From Lachnospiraceae bacterium (GTDB lineage: Bacteria > Bacillota > Clostridia > Lachnospirales > Lachnospiraceae), in assembly GCA_017620255.1 (NCBI GenBank), contig JAFZQU010000001.1, positions 144,013 to 208,012 of the forward strand: a DNA stretch of 64,000 bases, written 5' to 3'. Positions within the stretch are counted from its first letter, which is position 1. Every line of letters begins with the position of its first letter. The notes beneath the pieces are model-generated. The model searched no databases. It was not told the DNA's origin and saw only the letters and a list, made by a program, of their open reading frames with translations. Both the position numbers and the translations under genes were made by a program. Shown piece after piece: positions 51,942 to 61,145 of the stretch.

Positions 51942-52520
51942 ATGAAAAGAAAATGGATTGCAGCGGTATGCGCAGTTGCGCTGAGCGTGGCAACGTGTGT
52001 TCCGGTTTTCGCGGCAAGTCCGAAAACATCAACGGTCATGCAGACACCGGTGAGTGTTCCGACAAGTGTTGTTGCGGCAAAGCACTACACGCTGACACCG
52101 GCGGAGCAGGCACTGGTTGCCACTACACCTGAGCAGGCGGTTGCGCTGGCAGCAGGCATCACTTTCGACGTGAATGCAAAACTGGATGCAGGTGTTCTGT
52201 TCGGCTCTCTGCCGGCAGATCCGGCCATGATCGCAATGGCAAAGGCCGACCTGTTAAAGGATGTCGAATTGCAGAAAAAACTTGAGAAGGCAGGCGTTTT
52301 AGGCATCCTTTTGAAATCAGGTGTGCTTGGATTCTCAAACGGCAAAACCGGTTCTTATACGGTAACGCTTGCTGCAGAGGGACTGGTTCCGGGTGAAAAG
52401 GTATCGATCCTTGTTTACACACCGGACAGCGTAAAACCCAAGGTTTATAAGGCAACATGGAAGAACGGCAAACTCAGTGCGAAACTTCCGATGCCCTGCA
52501 ATTACTCGATCATCAAATAG
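51942..52520 (+). CDS. small secreted protein of unknown function
   Basis: A 192-residue protein. It has a signal peptide with cleavage at VFAAS (about residue 26), a Thr/Val/Pro stretch, a helical segment rich in Ala/Leu, and a C-terminal beta domain (GSYTVTLAAEGLVPGEKVSILVY) of immunoglobulin-like character. GAGGAGAAA precedes the ATG. I know no family. Its position between the LCP ligase and the priming glycosyltransferase suggests a role in export or attachment of the polymer, without direct evidence. Confidence 0.75.
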   Translation: MKRKWIAAVCAVALSVATCVPVFAASPKTSTVMQTPVSVPTSVVAAKHYTLTPAEQALVATTPEQAVALAAGITFDVNAKLDAGVLFGSLPADPAMIAMAKADLLKDVELQKKLEKAGVLGILLKSGVLGFSNGKTGSYTVTLAAEGLVPGEKVSILVYTPDSVKPKVYKATWKNGKLSAKLPMPCNYSIIK

Positions 52521-52563
52521 AATGATGTGAGACCGGTAAAAACGGGGAAATGAGGGGGAAACA

Positions 52564-54012
52564 GTGTTAAAGAAATCTGCAACCGGCTTAATGAAGCATG
52601 CAGACTTTATTCTGCTCGACCTGATCTGTATGCAGGTCAGCTTCATTATAGCGTACTGGATCTTTCACGGACTGGATAATCCGTACACAGATGAGGCATT
52701 TCAATATCAGGCAGCTGTGCTGATAGCAGCACAGCTGGTTGTGATCGTTTTCCGCGGCAGATACAGCGGGATCTTAAGGCGCGGGCGCATCGATGAGGCA
52801 TTGGCTGTGGTAAAATACATGGTCACGGTGCTTCTGATCGCGCTTGCTTATTTCTTTGTTGTTCACAAGACGGGCATTGTATCACGTCTGCAGTACGGTT
52901 TTACTGCGACGTTTTTTGTCATTTTCGACTGGATCTTCCGTTATCTGAATAAAAAACGCGTCAACAGTCAAAATCACAAGCCCCGTTCCGTCGTGCTGAT
53001 CACGATCAAAAAGATGCTTCCGCAGGCCATGGAGAAACTGACTGCGAACGATGCCTGTGTTGTGGAGAGCATTTTCCTGCTTGACCGCAAAAAAGACATA
53101 TCTGAATACAAAGGGATTCCCGTACATTCCTTAAGCGGAAAAAAGACAAAAGAACTCGTGCAGCACTGGGTGGATGAGGCTGTGGTTGTTCCTCCCGAAA
53201 ACGGAGAGACCTATAAAGAACTGACAGACCTGACAGAACAGCTGGTCAACGCCGGGATCGTTGTCAGTTATGTGGTGGATCTGCCGGATGGCGGCAACTG
53301 GACCGCTGCGCAGGTAAGTAATATCGGTTCCTGCAGAGTGTTTACGACCAGTCTTCGTACAGTCTCCATCTGGGACATGGCATTGAAACGCCTGATCGAT
53401 ATCATCGGCAGCCTGGTAGGGATCCTGCTCACCGGTATCATTTATGTCTTTGTGGCGCCGATCATATATCTGAAATCGCCCGGTTCTATCTTCTTTACAC
53501 AGGAGAGGATCGGTCAGAACGGCAAGCCGTTCATGATGCATAAATTCCGCACCATGTATCCGGATGCGGAGGACCGCAAGCCTGCTTTGATGAAGCAGAA
53601 TAAGGTTGAATCCGGCATGATGTTCAAGATGGATGATGACCCGCGTATCATCGGGTGCGAGCATAAAAACCGCAAAGGAAAACCATGCGGGATCGGCAAT
53701 ATCCTGCGTGCTTTCAGCCTGGATGAATTCCCGCAGTTCCTTGACGTTCTGCGCGGCGACATGTCGCTTGTCGGCTGGCGCCCCTGCACGATGGAAGAGT
53801 GGGAAAACTATGACATGGAGCACAGGATCCGTGCCAGCATGAAACCCGGTATCACGGGCATCTGGCAGGTAAGTGGCAGAAGTGACCAGACGGACTTCAA
53901 CGAGGTTGTCCGGATGGATAGGGAGTATATTGAGAACTGGAGCATCGGCCTGGATCTTCGGATCATACTGAAGACCATGTGGGTGGTTGTAACAAGAAAA
54001 GGCGCCGCGTGA
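52564..54012 (+). CDS. exopolysaccharide priming glycosyltransferase (WbaP/CpsE-like)
   Basis: A 482-residue polyprenyl-phosphate sugar-1-phosphate transferase. Four to five N-terminal membrane helices and a nucleotide-fold-like middle precede the bacterial sugar transferase domain from about residue 275. Conserved blocks are LKRLIDIIGSLVGILLTG, KSPGSIFFTQERIGQNGKPF, HKFRTMYPDAE, LRAFSLDEFPQFLDVLRGDM and MKPGITGIWQVSGR. It starts at a GTG (52564) with GAGGGGGAA upstream. It loads the first sugar onto undecaprenyl phosphate. It is the last gene of the GC-rich half of the locus. Confidence 0.93.
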   Translation: MLKKSATGLMKHADFILLDLICMQVSFIIAYWIFHGLDNPYTDEAFQYQAAVLIAAQLVVIVFRGRYSGILRRGRIDEALAVVKYMVTVLLIALAYFFVVHKTGIVSRLQYGFTATFFVIFDWIFRYLNKKRVNSQNHKPRSVVLITIKKMLPQAMEKLTANDACVVESIFLLDRKKDISEYKGIPVHSLSGKKTKELVQHWVDEAVVVPPENGETYKELTDLTEQLVNAGIVVSYVVDLPDGGNWTAAQVSNIGSCRVFTTSLRTVSIWDMALKRLIDIIGSLVGILLTGIIYVFVAPIIYLKSPGSIFFTQERIGQNGKPFMMHKFRTMYPDAEDRKPALMKQNKVESGMMFKMDDDPRIIGCEHKNRKGKPCGIGNILRAFSLDEFPQFLDVLRGDMSLVGWRPCTMEEWENYDMEHRIRASMKPGITGIWQVSGRSDQTDFNEVVRMDREYIENWSIGLDLRIILKTMWVVVTRKGAA

Positions 54013-54027
54013 TCAGCAGCGCTTTTT
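53997..54027 (+). terminator. weak intrinsic terminator after the priming transferase
   Basis: AAAA-g-GCGC ... GCGC-TTTTT: a short stem with one bulge overlapping the stop codon, then five Ts. It may partly separate the GC-rich front half from the AT-rich back half. Confidence 0.35.
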
Positions 54028-54067
54028 CGGATTTAGATGATGAGGGGGAAAGGGGAAATCACATCTA

Positions 54068-54679
54068 TTATGTTAAGGAATCAGAATCTGTCTCAAACTG
54101 TTTTTCTATGATTCCCGCTATTGAATCAACAGAAGATTTAGTTGATGAAGAATGCTCCGGATGGCTTTCTTCTTCATGACAGAATTCCAGATAATCGTCT
54201 ACAGCTCTATGAAAATCAGAAATTAGTTCAGTAACGTTTTTTCCTTCGAACGAGACAGAAGAAGGTATTGCTTGTATCCTGCCATAAAACCGATCATCGG
54301 CCTCAGAATACTCTACACTTCCAACATAACCTCTGTAACGAACAGAGCTGTTAATGATCGTAACGTCACTGGTATTCAAGAATCCCGCTGTATTATTTGC
54401 GGAGAGCAGGTATAAACAATAATCGTTTAAACTGACATTTTCCTGTCGTGCGTGTTCAGACAGAGAGTGATGTAAAGATCTGGGAATATGCAGAACCAGT
54501 TGACCTGAGTGATCCGGATTGTTACTGAATCCTGAAGCATGATATTGATTATTGGTTGGGGATAAAATGTATATTTCTCCATCCCGATCAAGCGTGTATT
54601 TGTCGAAGTCTAGCCGTAGTTCGTTTGGCAGAAGCAGAAACTGGCTGTTACCACGTTGGATTATTTTTGCGTTTGGCAT
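54068..54679 (-). CDS. orphan chimeric antitoxin-like protein (VapB/AbrB + RHH + HicB-like)
   Basis: 203 residues on the opposite strand to all surrounding genes. Residues 1-45 read like a VapB-type SpoVT/AbrB domain (IIQRGNSQFLLLPNELRL... then DGEIYILSP). Residues 58-92 resemble a HicB/Arc ribbon-helix-helix (GQLVLHIPRSLHHSLSEHAR...NDYCLYLL). Residues 110-170 resemble the HicB partial RNase-H fold (YRGYVGSVEYSEADDRFYGRI, SFEGKNVTELISDFHRAVDDYLEFC). The order differs from ordinary HicB, where the RNase-H part comes first. No HicA, PIN or other toxin gene is next to it. TGGAGGAAAAACC precedes the ATG. It may be a solitary DNA-binding regulator. Confidence 0.75.
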   Translation of the reverse strand: MPNAKIIQRGNSQFLLLPNELRLDFDKYTLDRDGEIYILSPTNNQYHASGFSNNPDHSGQLVLHIPRSLHHSLSEHARQENVSLNDYCLYLLSANNTAGFLNTSDVTIINSSVRYRGYVGSVEYSEADDRFYGRIQAIPSSVSFEGKNVTELISDFHRAVDDYLEFCHEEESHPEHSSSTKSSVDSIAGIIEKQFETDSDSLT

Positions 54680-54751
54680 GGTTTTTCCTCCATATATTTC
54701 ATAATGAACTTGTTTGTTGCTGTATTAAGATGAGATTACGATGTGCAGAGA

Positions 54752-54777
54752 AGATTTGCATAAAAGATTTGCATAAA
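54752..54777. repeat. tandem 13-bp repeat upstream of the antitoxin-like gene
   Basis: AGATTTGCATAAA occurs twice head to tail without gap, followed by AGAT of a third partial unit. It lies 73-98 bases before the minus-strand ATG, a good place for autoregulatory operator sites. Confidence 0.6.
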
Positions 54778-54896
54778 AGATGGGACACAATGAGTTAATA
54801 GAATGGTAACAAAAAAAATCAAACGTGTCAATTCCTATATCTGAAAGTCAAATGGACCACCATTTAGTGTTTTATTAACATTCAGCAATTTGTTTC

Positions 54897-54924
54897 TTGT
54901 ATTTATCACAAGATAATCTACTAT
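54897..54924 (+). promoter_or_regulatory. putative promoter for the AT-rich glycosyltransferase genes
   Basis: TTGTAT (54897-54902), a 16-base spacer, TACTAT (54919-54924). The start would be near 54931, giving a 55-base leader ending in GAGAGGGGAGAG before the ATG at 54987. Confidence 0.38.
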
Positions 54925-54986
54925 AAATGAATCTGGCACTCAATAGAGACAATTAATTCCGATAGTTTTAGAGAGGGGAGAGTTTA

Positions 54987-56003
54987 ATGAATCCCGGAGT
55001 AGCACATATAGTATATGCAGCTGATGATAGGTTTGCAGAGATACTTGGAGTAAGCCTTATTTCACTATATGAAAACAGTAAAGATATGGATGAAATAGTT
55101 ATTTATGTGTTTGATAACAACATCAGTGAGAATAATAAACGGAAGGTCGAGGGCATTTGCAAGAAGTACGGTAGAAAAAAAATCAAATGGTTTTTGCAAA
55201 AAAATATCAATGAAGAGCTTTCTATTCATGTAAGAGCTGATAGAGGAAGCATTAGCCAGTTTTCCCGTCTTTTCATTTCATCCATTATTCCCGATGATCT
55301 TGACCGTATTCTGTATTTGGATTGTGATGTCATAGTAAATAAGTCAATTAGAGAATTGTGGAATATGAATCTTCAGGGAAAGACTATTGGCGCATTGTCA
55401 GATGCTTTCTCTCCATTATATCGAAAGAACATTGATCTTAAAAGAAACGATATTATGTTTAATTCCGGGGTTATGTTGATCGATCTTCTTTTGTGGAAAA
55501 AGAACAGAATACAAGATGAAATAATTAAGTTTATTGAGAAAAAAAAAGGAATGGTACAGCAAGGAGATCAAGGAGTATTAAACGCCGTATTAAGTCACCA
55601 AACGTATTGTTTTGAGCCAAGATTTAATTCAGTGACTATATTTTTTGATTTTAATTTTGAGGAGATGTTGATTTATCGTAAGCCTCCTATAGGGTTTTAT
55701 AAAATGACGGAAATCGTGCGGGCAATAGAGGATCCATATGTAATACATTATACGACCTCTTTTATTAGTAAACGTCCTTGGGTTGAGGGGTGTGACCATA
55801 AATACGTTGATAAATGGCTTTTTTATAAGAATAAATCACCATGGAAGACTCAATCATTATGGATGGACGATTCGGGGATAATAAAGCGAATTGTTATAGG
55901 AGCTCTAAAAGCTTTGCCAAGATCGATAATGGTAAGGATTTGTGGATTTATGCAAGCATATGTTAGACCATTATATTATAGAATGCTAGAAAAAGTAATA
56001 TAA
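54987..56003 (+). CDS. glycosyltransferase family 8 protein
   Basis: A 338-residue GT-A fold enzyme of the GT8 (LgtC/GspA) type. Motifs are HIVYAADDRFAEILGVSLISLYENS, the DxD in RILYLDCDVIV, FNSGVMLIDLLLW, the QQGDQGVLNAVL block and VIHYTT near the C-terminus. It probably adds a hexose to the lipid-linked repeat unit. It is the first gene of the AT-rich half, with base composition and codon use visibly different from the genes before 54 kb. Confidence 0.9.
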   Translation: MNPGVAHIVYAADDRFAEILGVSLISLYENSKDMDEIVIYVFDNNISENNKRKVEGICKKYGRKKIKWFLQKNINEELSIHVRADRGSISQFSRLFISSIIPDDLDRILYLDCDVIVNKSIRELWNMNLQGKTIGALSDAFSPLYRKNIDLKRNDIMFNSGVMLIDLLLWKKNRIQDEIIKFIEKKKGMVQQGDQGVLNAVLSHQTYCFEPRFNSVTIFFDFNFEEMLIYRKPPIGFYKMTEIVRAIEDPYVIHYTTSFISKRPWVEGCDHKYVDKWLFYKNKSPWKTQSLWMDDSGIIKRIVIGALKALPRSIMVRICGFMQAYVRPLYYRMLEKVI

Positions 56004-56078
56004 AGATAGTGAGTGGACCGTAGAATATGAAGATTCATTTCTATGATCATACTTTGATAAGCGAATAAGGAAAGAAAA

Positions 56079-56897
56079 ATGGATGGAGCAGTTGTGGTTC
56101 TGTATAATCCTACTATAACGGATTACCAGAACTTAAAAGATTATTCAAACATAGTTGACCGAACAATAATAATTGACAATTCATCTGATGACCATTTGTC
56201 ACTTATTCAACAATACGTAGTGTTTGGTAAAGGAAAAGTTATTTATGAACACTATCCTGAGAATATAGGATTGTGTGAAGGTATGAATAGGGGAATAAGG
56301 CGGTTGAAGGAAGAGGGATGTTCCTGGGTTCTTACAATGGATCAGGATAGCCATTTCAGGAATTCGATTGTCTATATTTTTCGAAAATATGTTAATACTA
56401 ATGATTGCCATGATATAGCTATTATTGCTCCTCAATATGAGTACGATCGAAATAAGAAAAGAAAAAAAAAGGCCAATAGAGAAATAAAGTGGTCCATGCT
56501 GTCAGGAAATTACGTAAACACGGAGGTTTTTCTAAGAATTGGAGGATTCAAAAAAGAATTCTTTGTGGACGGACTGGATATTGAGTATTGTTTACGTGCC
56601 CGGAAGATGGGTTATAGAATAATTGAAAGTAACGAGGCTGTGCTGATACATTCTCCAGCCAGCACCAGAGAAATTAGGATACTGGGAAAAACAGTTTTTA
56701 AATATGGAATAGCTTCGTCCAAAAGGTATTATTACCAAGCCAGAGCATGTGCATGGATCGTCAAACGATATAAAGATCCGACTGTGTTTCTTATTTGTAT
56801 TTATAAGTACATTAAGATACTGCTACTGTTCGCGAATAAAAAAGAGTACCTAAAGGAGTACCATAAAGGCATACGTGAGGGCATAAAACTGGAATAG
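56079..56897 (+). CDS. glycosyltransferase family 2 protein (rhamnosyltransferase-like)
   Basis: A 272-residue enzyme. It opens with AVVVLYNPT, has IIIDNSSDD, the NIGLCEGMNRGI block, a DxD-type motif LTMDQDSHF, and a later FFVDGLDIEYCLRARKMGY stretch that supplies the catalytic acid. This layout matches WbbL/RfbF-like rhamnosyltransferases. The donor sugar cannot be fixed by eye. AAGGAAAG precedes the ATG. AT-rich. Confidence 0.87.
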   Translation: MDGAVVVLYNPTITDYQNLKDYSNIVDRTIIIDNSSDDHLSLIQQYVVFGKGKVIYEHYPENIGLCEGMNRGIRRLKEEGCSWVLTMDQDSHFRNSIVYIFRKYVNTNDCHDIAIIAPQYEYDRNKKRKKKANREIKWSMLSGNYVNTEVFLRIGGFKKEFFVDGLDIEYCLRARKMGYRIIESNEAVLIHSPASTREIRILGKTVFKYGIASSKRYYYQARACAWIVKRYKDPTVFLICIYKYIKILLLFANKKEYLKEYHKGIREGIKLE

Positions 56898-56953
56898 AAA
56901 CATATTTGGAGCCTGCTTTGTATTTTTACTTTATGAGTGAGGAAAAGGGTAGG

Positions 56954-57817
56954 ATGGATTTTGGCAGAATAAGAGCTTGGATGGAGCATTACTCAGTTAC
57001 ACGCGTAGTATTACTCTTTTTGCGAAAACTTGGTTTGATTCATTTCGTCCATATTATGCTATCAAATAAAAAAAAGAAGCAATTGAAAGGAAAAGAAAAC
57101 GACTTTTCCAAATTTGTTGATCTCCATAAAGAAGAATTACAACAGGTGTTCGATTATTTGGAGGATGATTTCTCCAAAGAAACGCTTCGTGCTGTTATAG
57201 ACTATCGCAAGAGTTATGAGATAGGGCTACTTAAAGGAGTAACTATCCAACCGCAGTATTTTCTAAAAGAACTTCTACCACCCAGCAATCATGAGGTTTT
57301 CATTGATGGAGGAGCGTACATAGGTGATTCATCCAGAGAATTCTTATTAAGGTATCAAACTGGTGAGTACTACAAGATTTTCTTATGGGAACCGGACGAA
57401 AACAATAGTGTGGTCATTAAGAAAACACTCGGAGAAAAGTGTAATTATGAGATAATACCATATGCTCTTTGGAACGGAAGAGAGCGGTTGAATTTTATAG
57501 GTGATGGGACCGGAACCTCTATGGTTACAAAACAAGAAGGTAATGTGGTAAATGCCGATAGTATTGATAATATTCATGGCAACGAGACAGTCACATTTAT
57601 AAAAATGGATATTGAAGGGGCTGAAATCGAAGCACTTAAAGGGGCTGAAAGAGTTATAAAAACGCAGAAGCCAAAGTTGGCGATTAGTATATATCATAAT
57701 CCGAGTCATTTATACGAGATTCCGATAATGATAAAAAGCATGGTTCCGGAGTACAAATTATATATTAGGCATCATAGTGACATGGAATCAGAGACAGTAT
57801 TATATGCAAGAATTTAA
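56954..57817 (+). CDS. FkbM family methyltransferase
   Basis: About 287 residues. The SAM-binding motif HEVFIDGGAYIGDSS is followed by the FkbM blocks KIFLWEPDENN, TSMVTKQEG and FIKMDIEGAEIEALKGAERVI. Such enzymes O-methylate sugars in surface polysaccharides. The start is uncertain: the frame is open from 56906. The ATG at 56954 follows GAGGAAAAGGG and is preferred, but the ATG at 56933 is possible. It ends inside the longest open frame of the next gene. Confidence 0.83.
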   Translation: MDFGRIRAWMEHYSVTRVVLLFLRKLGLIHFVHIMLSNKKKKQLKGKENDFSKFVDLHKEELQQVFDYLEDDFSKETLRAVIDYRKSYEIGLLKGVTIQPQYFLKELLPPSNHEVFIDGGAYIGDSSREFLLRYQTGEYYKIFLWEPDENNSVVIKKTLGEKCNYEIIPYALWNGRERLNFIGDGTGTSMVTKQEGNVVNADSIDNIHGNETVTFIKMDIEGAEIEALKGAERVIKTQKPKLAISIYHNPSHLYEIPIMIKSMVPEYKLYIRHHSDMESETVLYARI

Positions 57818-57860
57818 AAATATCAAAAGTAAGAATTACACAACCAGACTGAGGTGTCAA

Positions 57861-58772
57861 ATGAACGAAGAAATAGGTAATAACTATTTATATCTCAATC
57901 AAAAAAGAATAGACGTGAGATCGTCAAAAGAATTCTTTTACGGGAAGATAATATATGGCTATTTGGACCTTCTAAAGAAGGGGAAAATAATAAGCGTGGT
58001 ACGGTCATTAGTGCATGATGCTAAAAGCCTGCATAAGAAAACGGATACTCATCGGATCGTTGATTTTAAACAGGGTGCTATGACTGTAGGAGAAGAAATA
58101 GTAGTATATACAAGTATTTATGGCGGATATGACGATTTGCAGGAGCCTCTCATAAAGGATGAAAAGTGTAAGTACGTTGTTTTTTCGGATGGGGACATAC
58201 CTGAAGATTCTTCTTGGGAAAAAGCGGATGAGTCGCTTATTCCTAAGGGATATGATACTCCTGAATTGAGGAACCGATACGTTAAAATGTTCCCGCATAG
58301 GTTGTTTGGCAATCGATACAGCATATATATTGATGGGAATTTGAAATTGGTAGGTCCTGCTTCGATGTTACTACAAAGAAATGTGGCAGAAAACCAGACA
58401 GGTATAGGAATGCACTTGCATCCGAGGGAAGTTTGCATATATGAAGAGATAGATTCAGTATTGTACCATGGCAAAATAACAAGAAATGAGAAAAAAGAAT
58501 TAAAACATACGTATAAACTAAAAGGAATGCCCAGACACTTTGGAATGTTTGAATGTAATGTCATCGTTAGAGATCATAACAATGAAACAATGAGAAAAAT
58601 AATGGAGAAATGGTGGGATTATTACAGTAAAGGTGTAAGAAGAGATCAGGCATATTTCACCTTGGTGCTTTATGAGTTGGGGTATTCGTTTGATGATGTA
58701 ATGAATTTCGGTGCGTCTGTAAATCTAAACCCGATATTTATAAGAGAAAATCATAAAAGCGTTTGCAAATAG
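57861..58772 (+). CDS. DUF616-type glycosyltransferase-like protein
   Basis: About 303 residues. The domain from about residue 70 onward has the DUF616 (TOD1/MUCI70-like) pattern: VVYTSIYGGYDDLQEP, CKYVVFSDGDIPEDSSW, RNRYVKMFPHRLF and YSIYIDGNLKLVG. The ending HRRDQAYF-like KGVRRDQAYFTLVL is also present. A sugar or phosphosugar transfer role in the repeat unit is likely. The ATG at 57861 has GAGGTG directly upstream; an ATG at 57804 overlapping the FkbM gene is an alternative. Confidence 0.75.
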   Translation: MNEEIGNNYLYLNQKRIDVRSSKEFFYGKIIYGYLDLLKKGKIISVVRSLVHDAKSLHKKTDTHRIVDFKQGAMTVGEEIVVYTSIYGGYDDLQEPLIKDEKCKYVVFSDGDIPEDSSWEKADESLIPKGYDTPELRNRYVKMFPHRLFGNRYSIYIDGNLKLVGPASMLLQRNVAENQTGIGMHLHPREVCIYEEIDSVLYHGKITRNEKKELKHTYKLKGMPRHFGMFECNVIVRDHNNETMRKIMEKWWDYYSKGVRRDQAYFTLVLYELGYSFDDVMNFGASVNLNPIFIRENHKSVCK

Positions 58773-58796
58773 TGGTTTATGCTATTTAAGGATTAA

Positions 58797-59768
58797 ATGA
58801 GGTGTATGGCTGTGGCGAGATCGATTTGTGCTGTGATAGTAACGTACAATAGAAAAGAACTGCTATATAAGAATTTAGAGATGTGCTTTTGCCAACGCAG
58901 AAAACCGGATTCGATTGTTATAATTGATAATCATAGTACTGATGGGACAAAAGAATATATATACAGTAAGCTCTCAGAGGAGAAAGCACAGATAATTGAA
59001 TATATCTATATGGAAAGCAACCAGGGAGGATCTGGGGGTTTTTCCTATGGAACAGAATGGGCATATAATTATGGTTATGACTATTTTTGGCTAATGGACG
59101 ATGATGGATGCCCTTATAATATTGATACTCTTAATGAACTGGATCAGTTTATTACAAAAAAAGGGCTGGAAGAGAAAGCGATATTGATCAATTCTCTAGT
59201 TGTTTCTGATGAACTCTACTTATCCTTTGGAGTAATACAGAACAATAAAACCGTATATAAAAGAGCCGAGGTGAATGGGGAGACGATAGTTGATTTTATT
59301 AACCCGTTTAATGGGACATTGATATCATACGAACTAGTGAAGCTAATTGGTCCCCCCAGGGGTGATTTTTTCATAAAAGGCGATGAAAAGGAATTCTTAT
59401 ATAGGGCTCAAAAGAATAATGCATATATTGCTACCATCAATTCATCATTATATTATCATCCGATTCCTAGTGACAGACGATTGATTAAGATATTTGGGGG
59501 CAGAATAATAGTAAACGATGTTGGGGCCGGATGGAAGGAGTATTATAACATGAGAAATGTATGCTATATATATAAACTTTACGAAAAGCATCATGTGATA
59601 ATGAGGATGAGACTTTTGATAACTAGAACATTGAAAATACTATTTTTCGGCAGCACAAAGATCCGTGTACTTAAGATGATATTTATCGGTTATTATCATG
59701 CGATAAAAAACAGAATGGGCATATACTATTTGCCAGACGAATCGATTTGTTTACCCAAGAAACAATAA
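58797..59768 (+). CDS. glycosyltransferase family 2 protein (galactofuranosyltransferase-like)
   Basis: A 323-residue enzyme. Motifs are ICAVIVTYNRKELL, IVIIDNHSTDGTKE, SNQGGSGGFSYGTEWAY and the metal-binding DYFWLMDDDGCP; the NQGGSGGF and DDD combination resembles GlfT-type galactofuranosyltransferases. A late FIKGDEKEFLYRAQK segment fits the acceptor region. The last ~60 residues are basic and hydrophobic, suggesting peripheral membrane association. AAGGATTAA precedes the ATG. Confidence 0.85.
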   Translation: MRCMAVARSICAVIVTYNRKELLYKNLEMCFCQRRKPDSIVIIDNHSTDGTKEYIYSKLSEEKAQIIEYIYMESNQGGSGGFSYGTEWAYNYGYDYFWLMDDDGCPYNIDTLNELDQFITKKGLEEKAILINSLVVSDELYLSFGVIQNNKTVYKRAEVNGETIVDFINPFNGTLISYELVKLIGPPRGDFFIKGDEKEFLYRAQKNNAYIATINSSLYYHPIPSDRRLIKIFGGRIIVNDVGAGWKEYYNMRNVCYIYKLYEKHHVIMRMRLLITRTLKILFFGSTKIRVLKMIFIGYYHAIKNRMGIYYLPDESICLPKKQ

Positions 59769-59795
59769 TGCCATGATGGTGCAAGCTAAAAGACG

Positions 59796-61127
59796 ATGAA
59801 CATACTATTGCTTAGTGTTATTTTGGTTCTTATTCTAATAATTTCTATTATTCACAACAAAGCAGAGTTGACTTCTCCATCCTTTGTTTTTATTGCGATG
59901 TTTATTATAGCGTTAATTGTCGCATTTAATTATCGTGAAATATGGTGGGGGAAAAATGGCGAAATCGGCAGCAATACCTTTTTAGTTATTCTTACTGGAT
60001 GCACTGTTTTCTGCATAGGAACAGTATGTGCTGGAGAAAATGATTCGAAAACTATCAAGCTGACAAATTTACCATTTGGCTTGAGACCATCATCTAGGAT
60101 TTATCGATATAAATACTATGTATTTATTGTGGTTCAATTAATTACCATAGTTTTGACTTATAGATACATAAAGGCAGTTAGTTATGGGAGTACTGTGTCT
60201 GCTTTACTTGGTAATTTTCGAGACGAAACTGTTTCTATCAACGTGAAAATGCCAGGGTATCTTTCCTTCTTGAATGCACTGACATTTGTTGGGGGACTAT
60301 TCTTTTCAAATTTATTAGCTGCGAGGATTTCGAAAGAAAATAGGGAACCAATAGTACTGCAAATTATTAGCCTGCTATTATCTATTATAGCTTCCCTGTT
60401 AGGAGGGAGCAGAGGCGGATTAATAACAATGCTTGTTTCATTTGTATGCTATACACTAATGCATCTTTCTTCTGTGAAGAACTGGAAGAAAAACGTCTCA
60501 ATCAAATTTCTGCTGCCTGTTTTTGGGGGCGTTTTCATAGTGTTTTACTTTTTTCAGAAATTGCATGTAATGCTTGGGCAAGAACGAGTCTCATCAATAG
60601 ATTTTTATGACTATATTGCAATATATATGGGGGCTCAAATAAAGAATCTTGATTTATACTTGAATTCTTTTTATGAACGTTCAATAGTTTTTGGACAGGA
60701 ATCATTTCGTTCCTTTGTTCAGATCATATCAAGAGTATTTGGCAGTGGCCACTGGTCTTCGTATCGATTATCAATTCCGTTCAGGTATGCCGGAGGAATG
60801 GCACTTGGAAACGTATATACCACTTTTTACGCTTTTATTAGAGATTTTGGGTATATCGGCGTGATTATACTGCCCTTCATCATGGGATTTGTTTCTCAGA
60901 AAGTGTACAATAAAGCAAAATTGAGTATGAAAACAGATTTATCCTCTTCCTGGCTGATTATTTATGGGTATATATATTATGCACTTGCTTTTTCATATTT
61001 TTCTAATAAGTTTTTCGAGCAGATAATCTGTGTCTCCATGATTAAATACATTATCTGCCTGGCTTTATTGAAGAGCTTTTTCTACGGCATTTCTGTAAAT
61101 AAACGTCGGAGTGACAGTATACAATAA
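59796..61127 (+). CDS. oligosaccharide repeat-unit polymerase (Wzy-like)
   Basis: A 443-residue polytopic membrane protein with 10-12 predicted helices. It carries the O-antigen polymerase-type segment SLLGGSRGGLITMLVSFV and a large extracytoplasmic loop with GQESFRSFVQIISRVFGSG. Position between glycosyltransferases and the flippase supports the call, as Wzy proteins are poorly conserved. It would join repeat units on the outer face of the membrane. Confidence 0.82.
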   Translation: MNILLLSVILVLILIISIIHNKAELTSPSFVFIAMFIIALIVAFNYREIWWGKNGEIGSNTFLVILTGCTVFCIGTVCAGENDSKTIKLTNLPFGLRPSSRIYRYKYYVFIVVQLITIVLTYRYIKAVSYGSTVSALLGNFRDETVSINVKMPGYLSFLNALTFVGGLFFSNLLAARISKENREPIVLQIISLLLSIIASLLGGSRGGLITMLVSFVCYTLMHLSSVKNWKKNVSIKFLLPVFGGVFIVFYFFQKLHVMLGQERVSSIDFYDYIAIYMGAQIKNLDLYLNSFYERSIVFGQESFRSFVQIISRVFGSGHWSSYRLSIPFRYAGGMALGNVYTTFYAFIRDFGYIGVIILPFIMGFVSQKVYNKAKLSMKTDLSSSWLIIYGYIYYALAFSYFSNKFFEQIICVSMIKYIICLALLKSFFYGISVNKRRSDSIQ

Positions 61128-61145
61128 ACAAAGGGTGTATCAAAA

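Larger units (their letters stand above)
54680..54986. other. 307-base intergenic region between divergent genes
   Basis: AT-rich and without a credible gene. It holds the ribosome site of the antitoxin-like gene (minus strand), a tandem 13-base repeat at 54752-54777, and a putative promoter for the glycosyltransferase genes at 54897-54924. I see no transposon end or attachment site in it. Confidence 0.5.

Noticed and set aside
54556..54798. An 80-codon plus-strand frame across the antitoxin-like gene start
   Set aside because: It is antisense to a gene with a strong ribosome site and recognisable domains, and its product has no family features.
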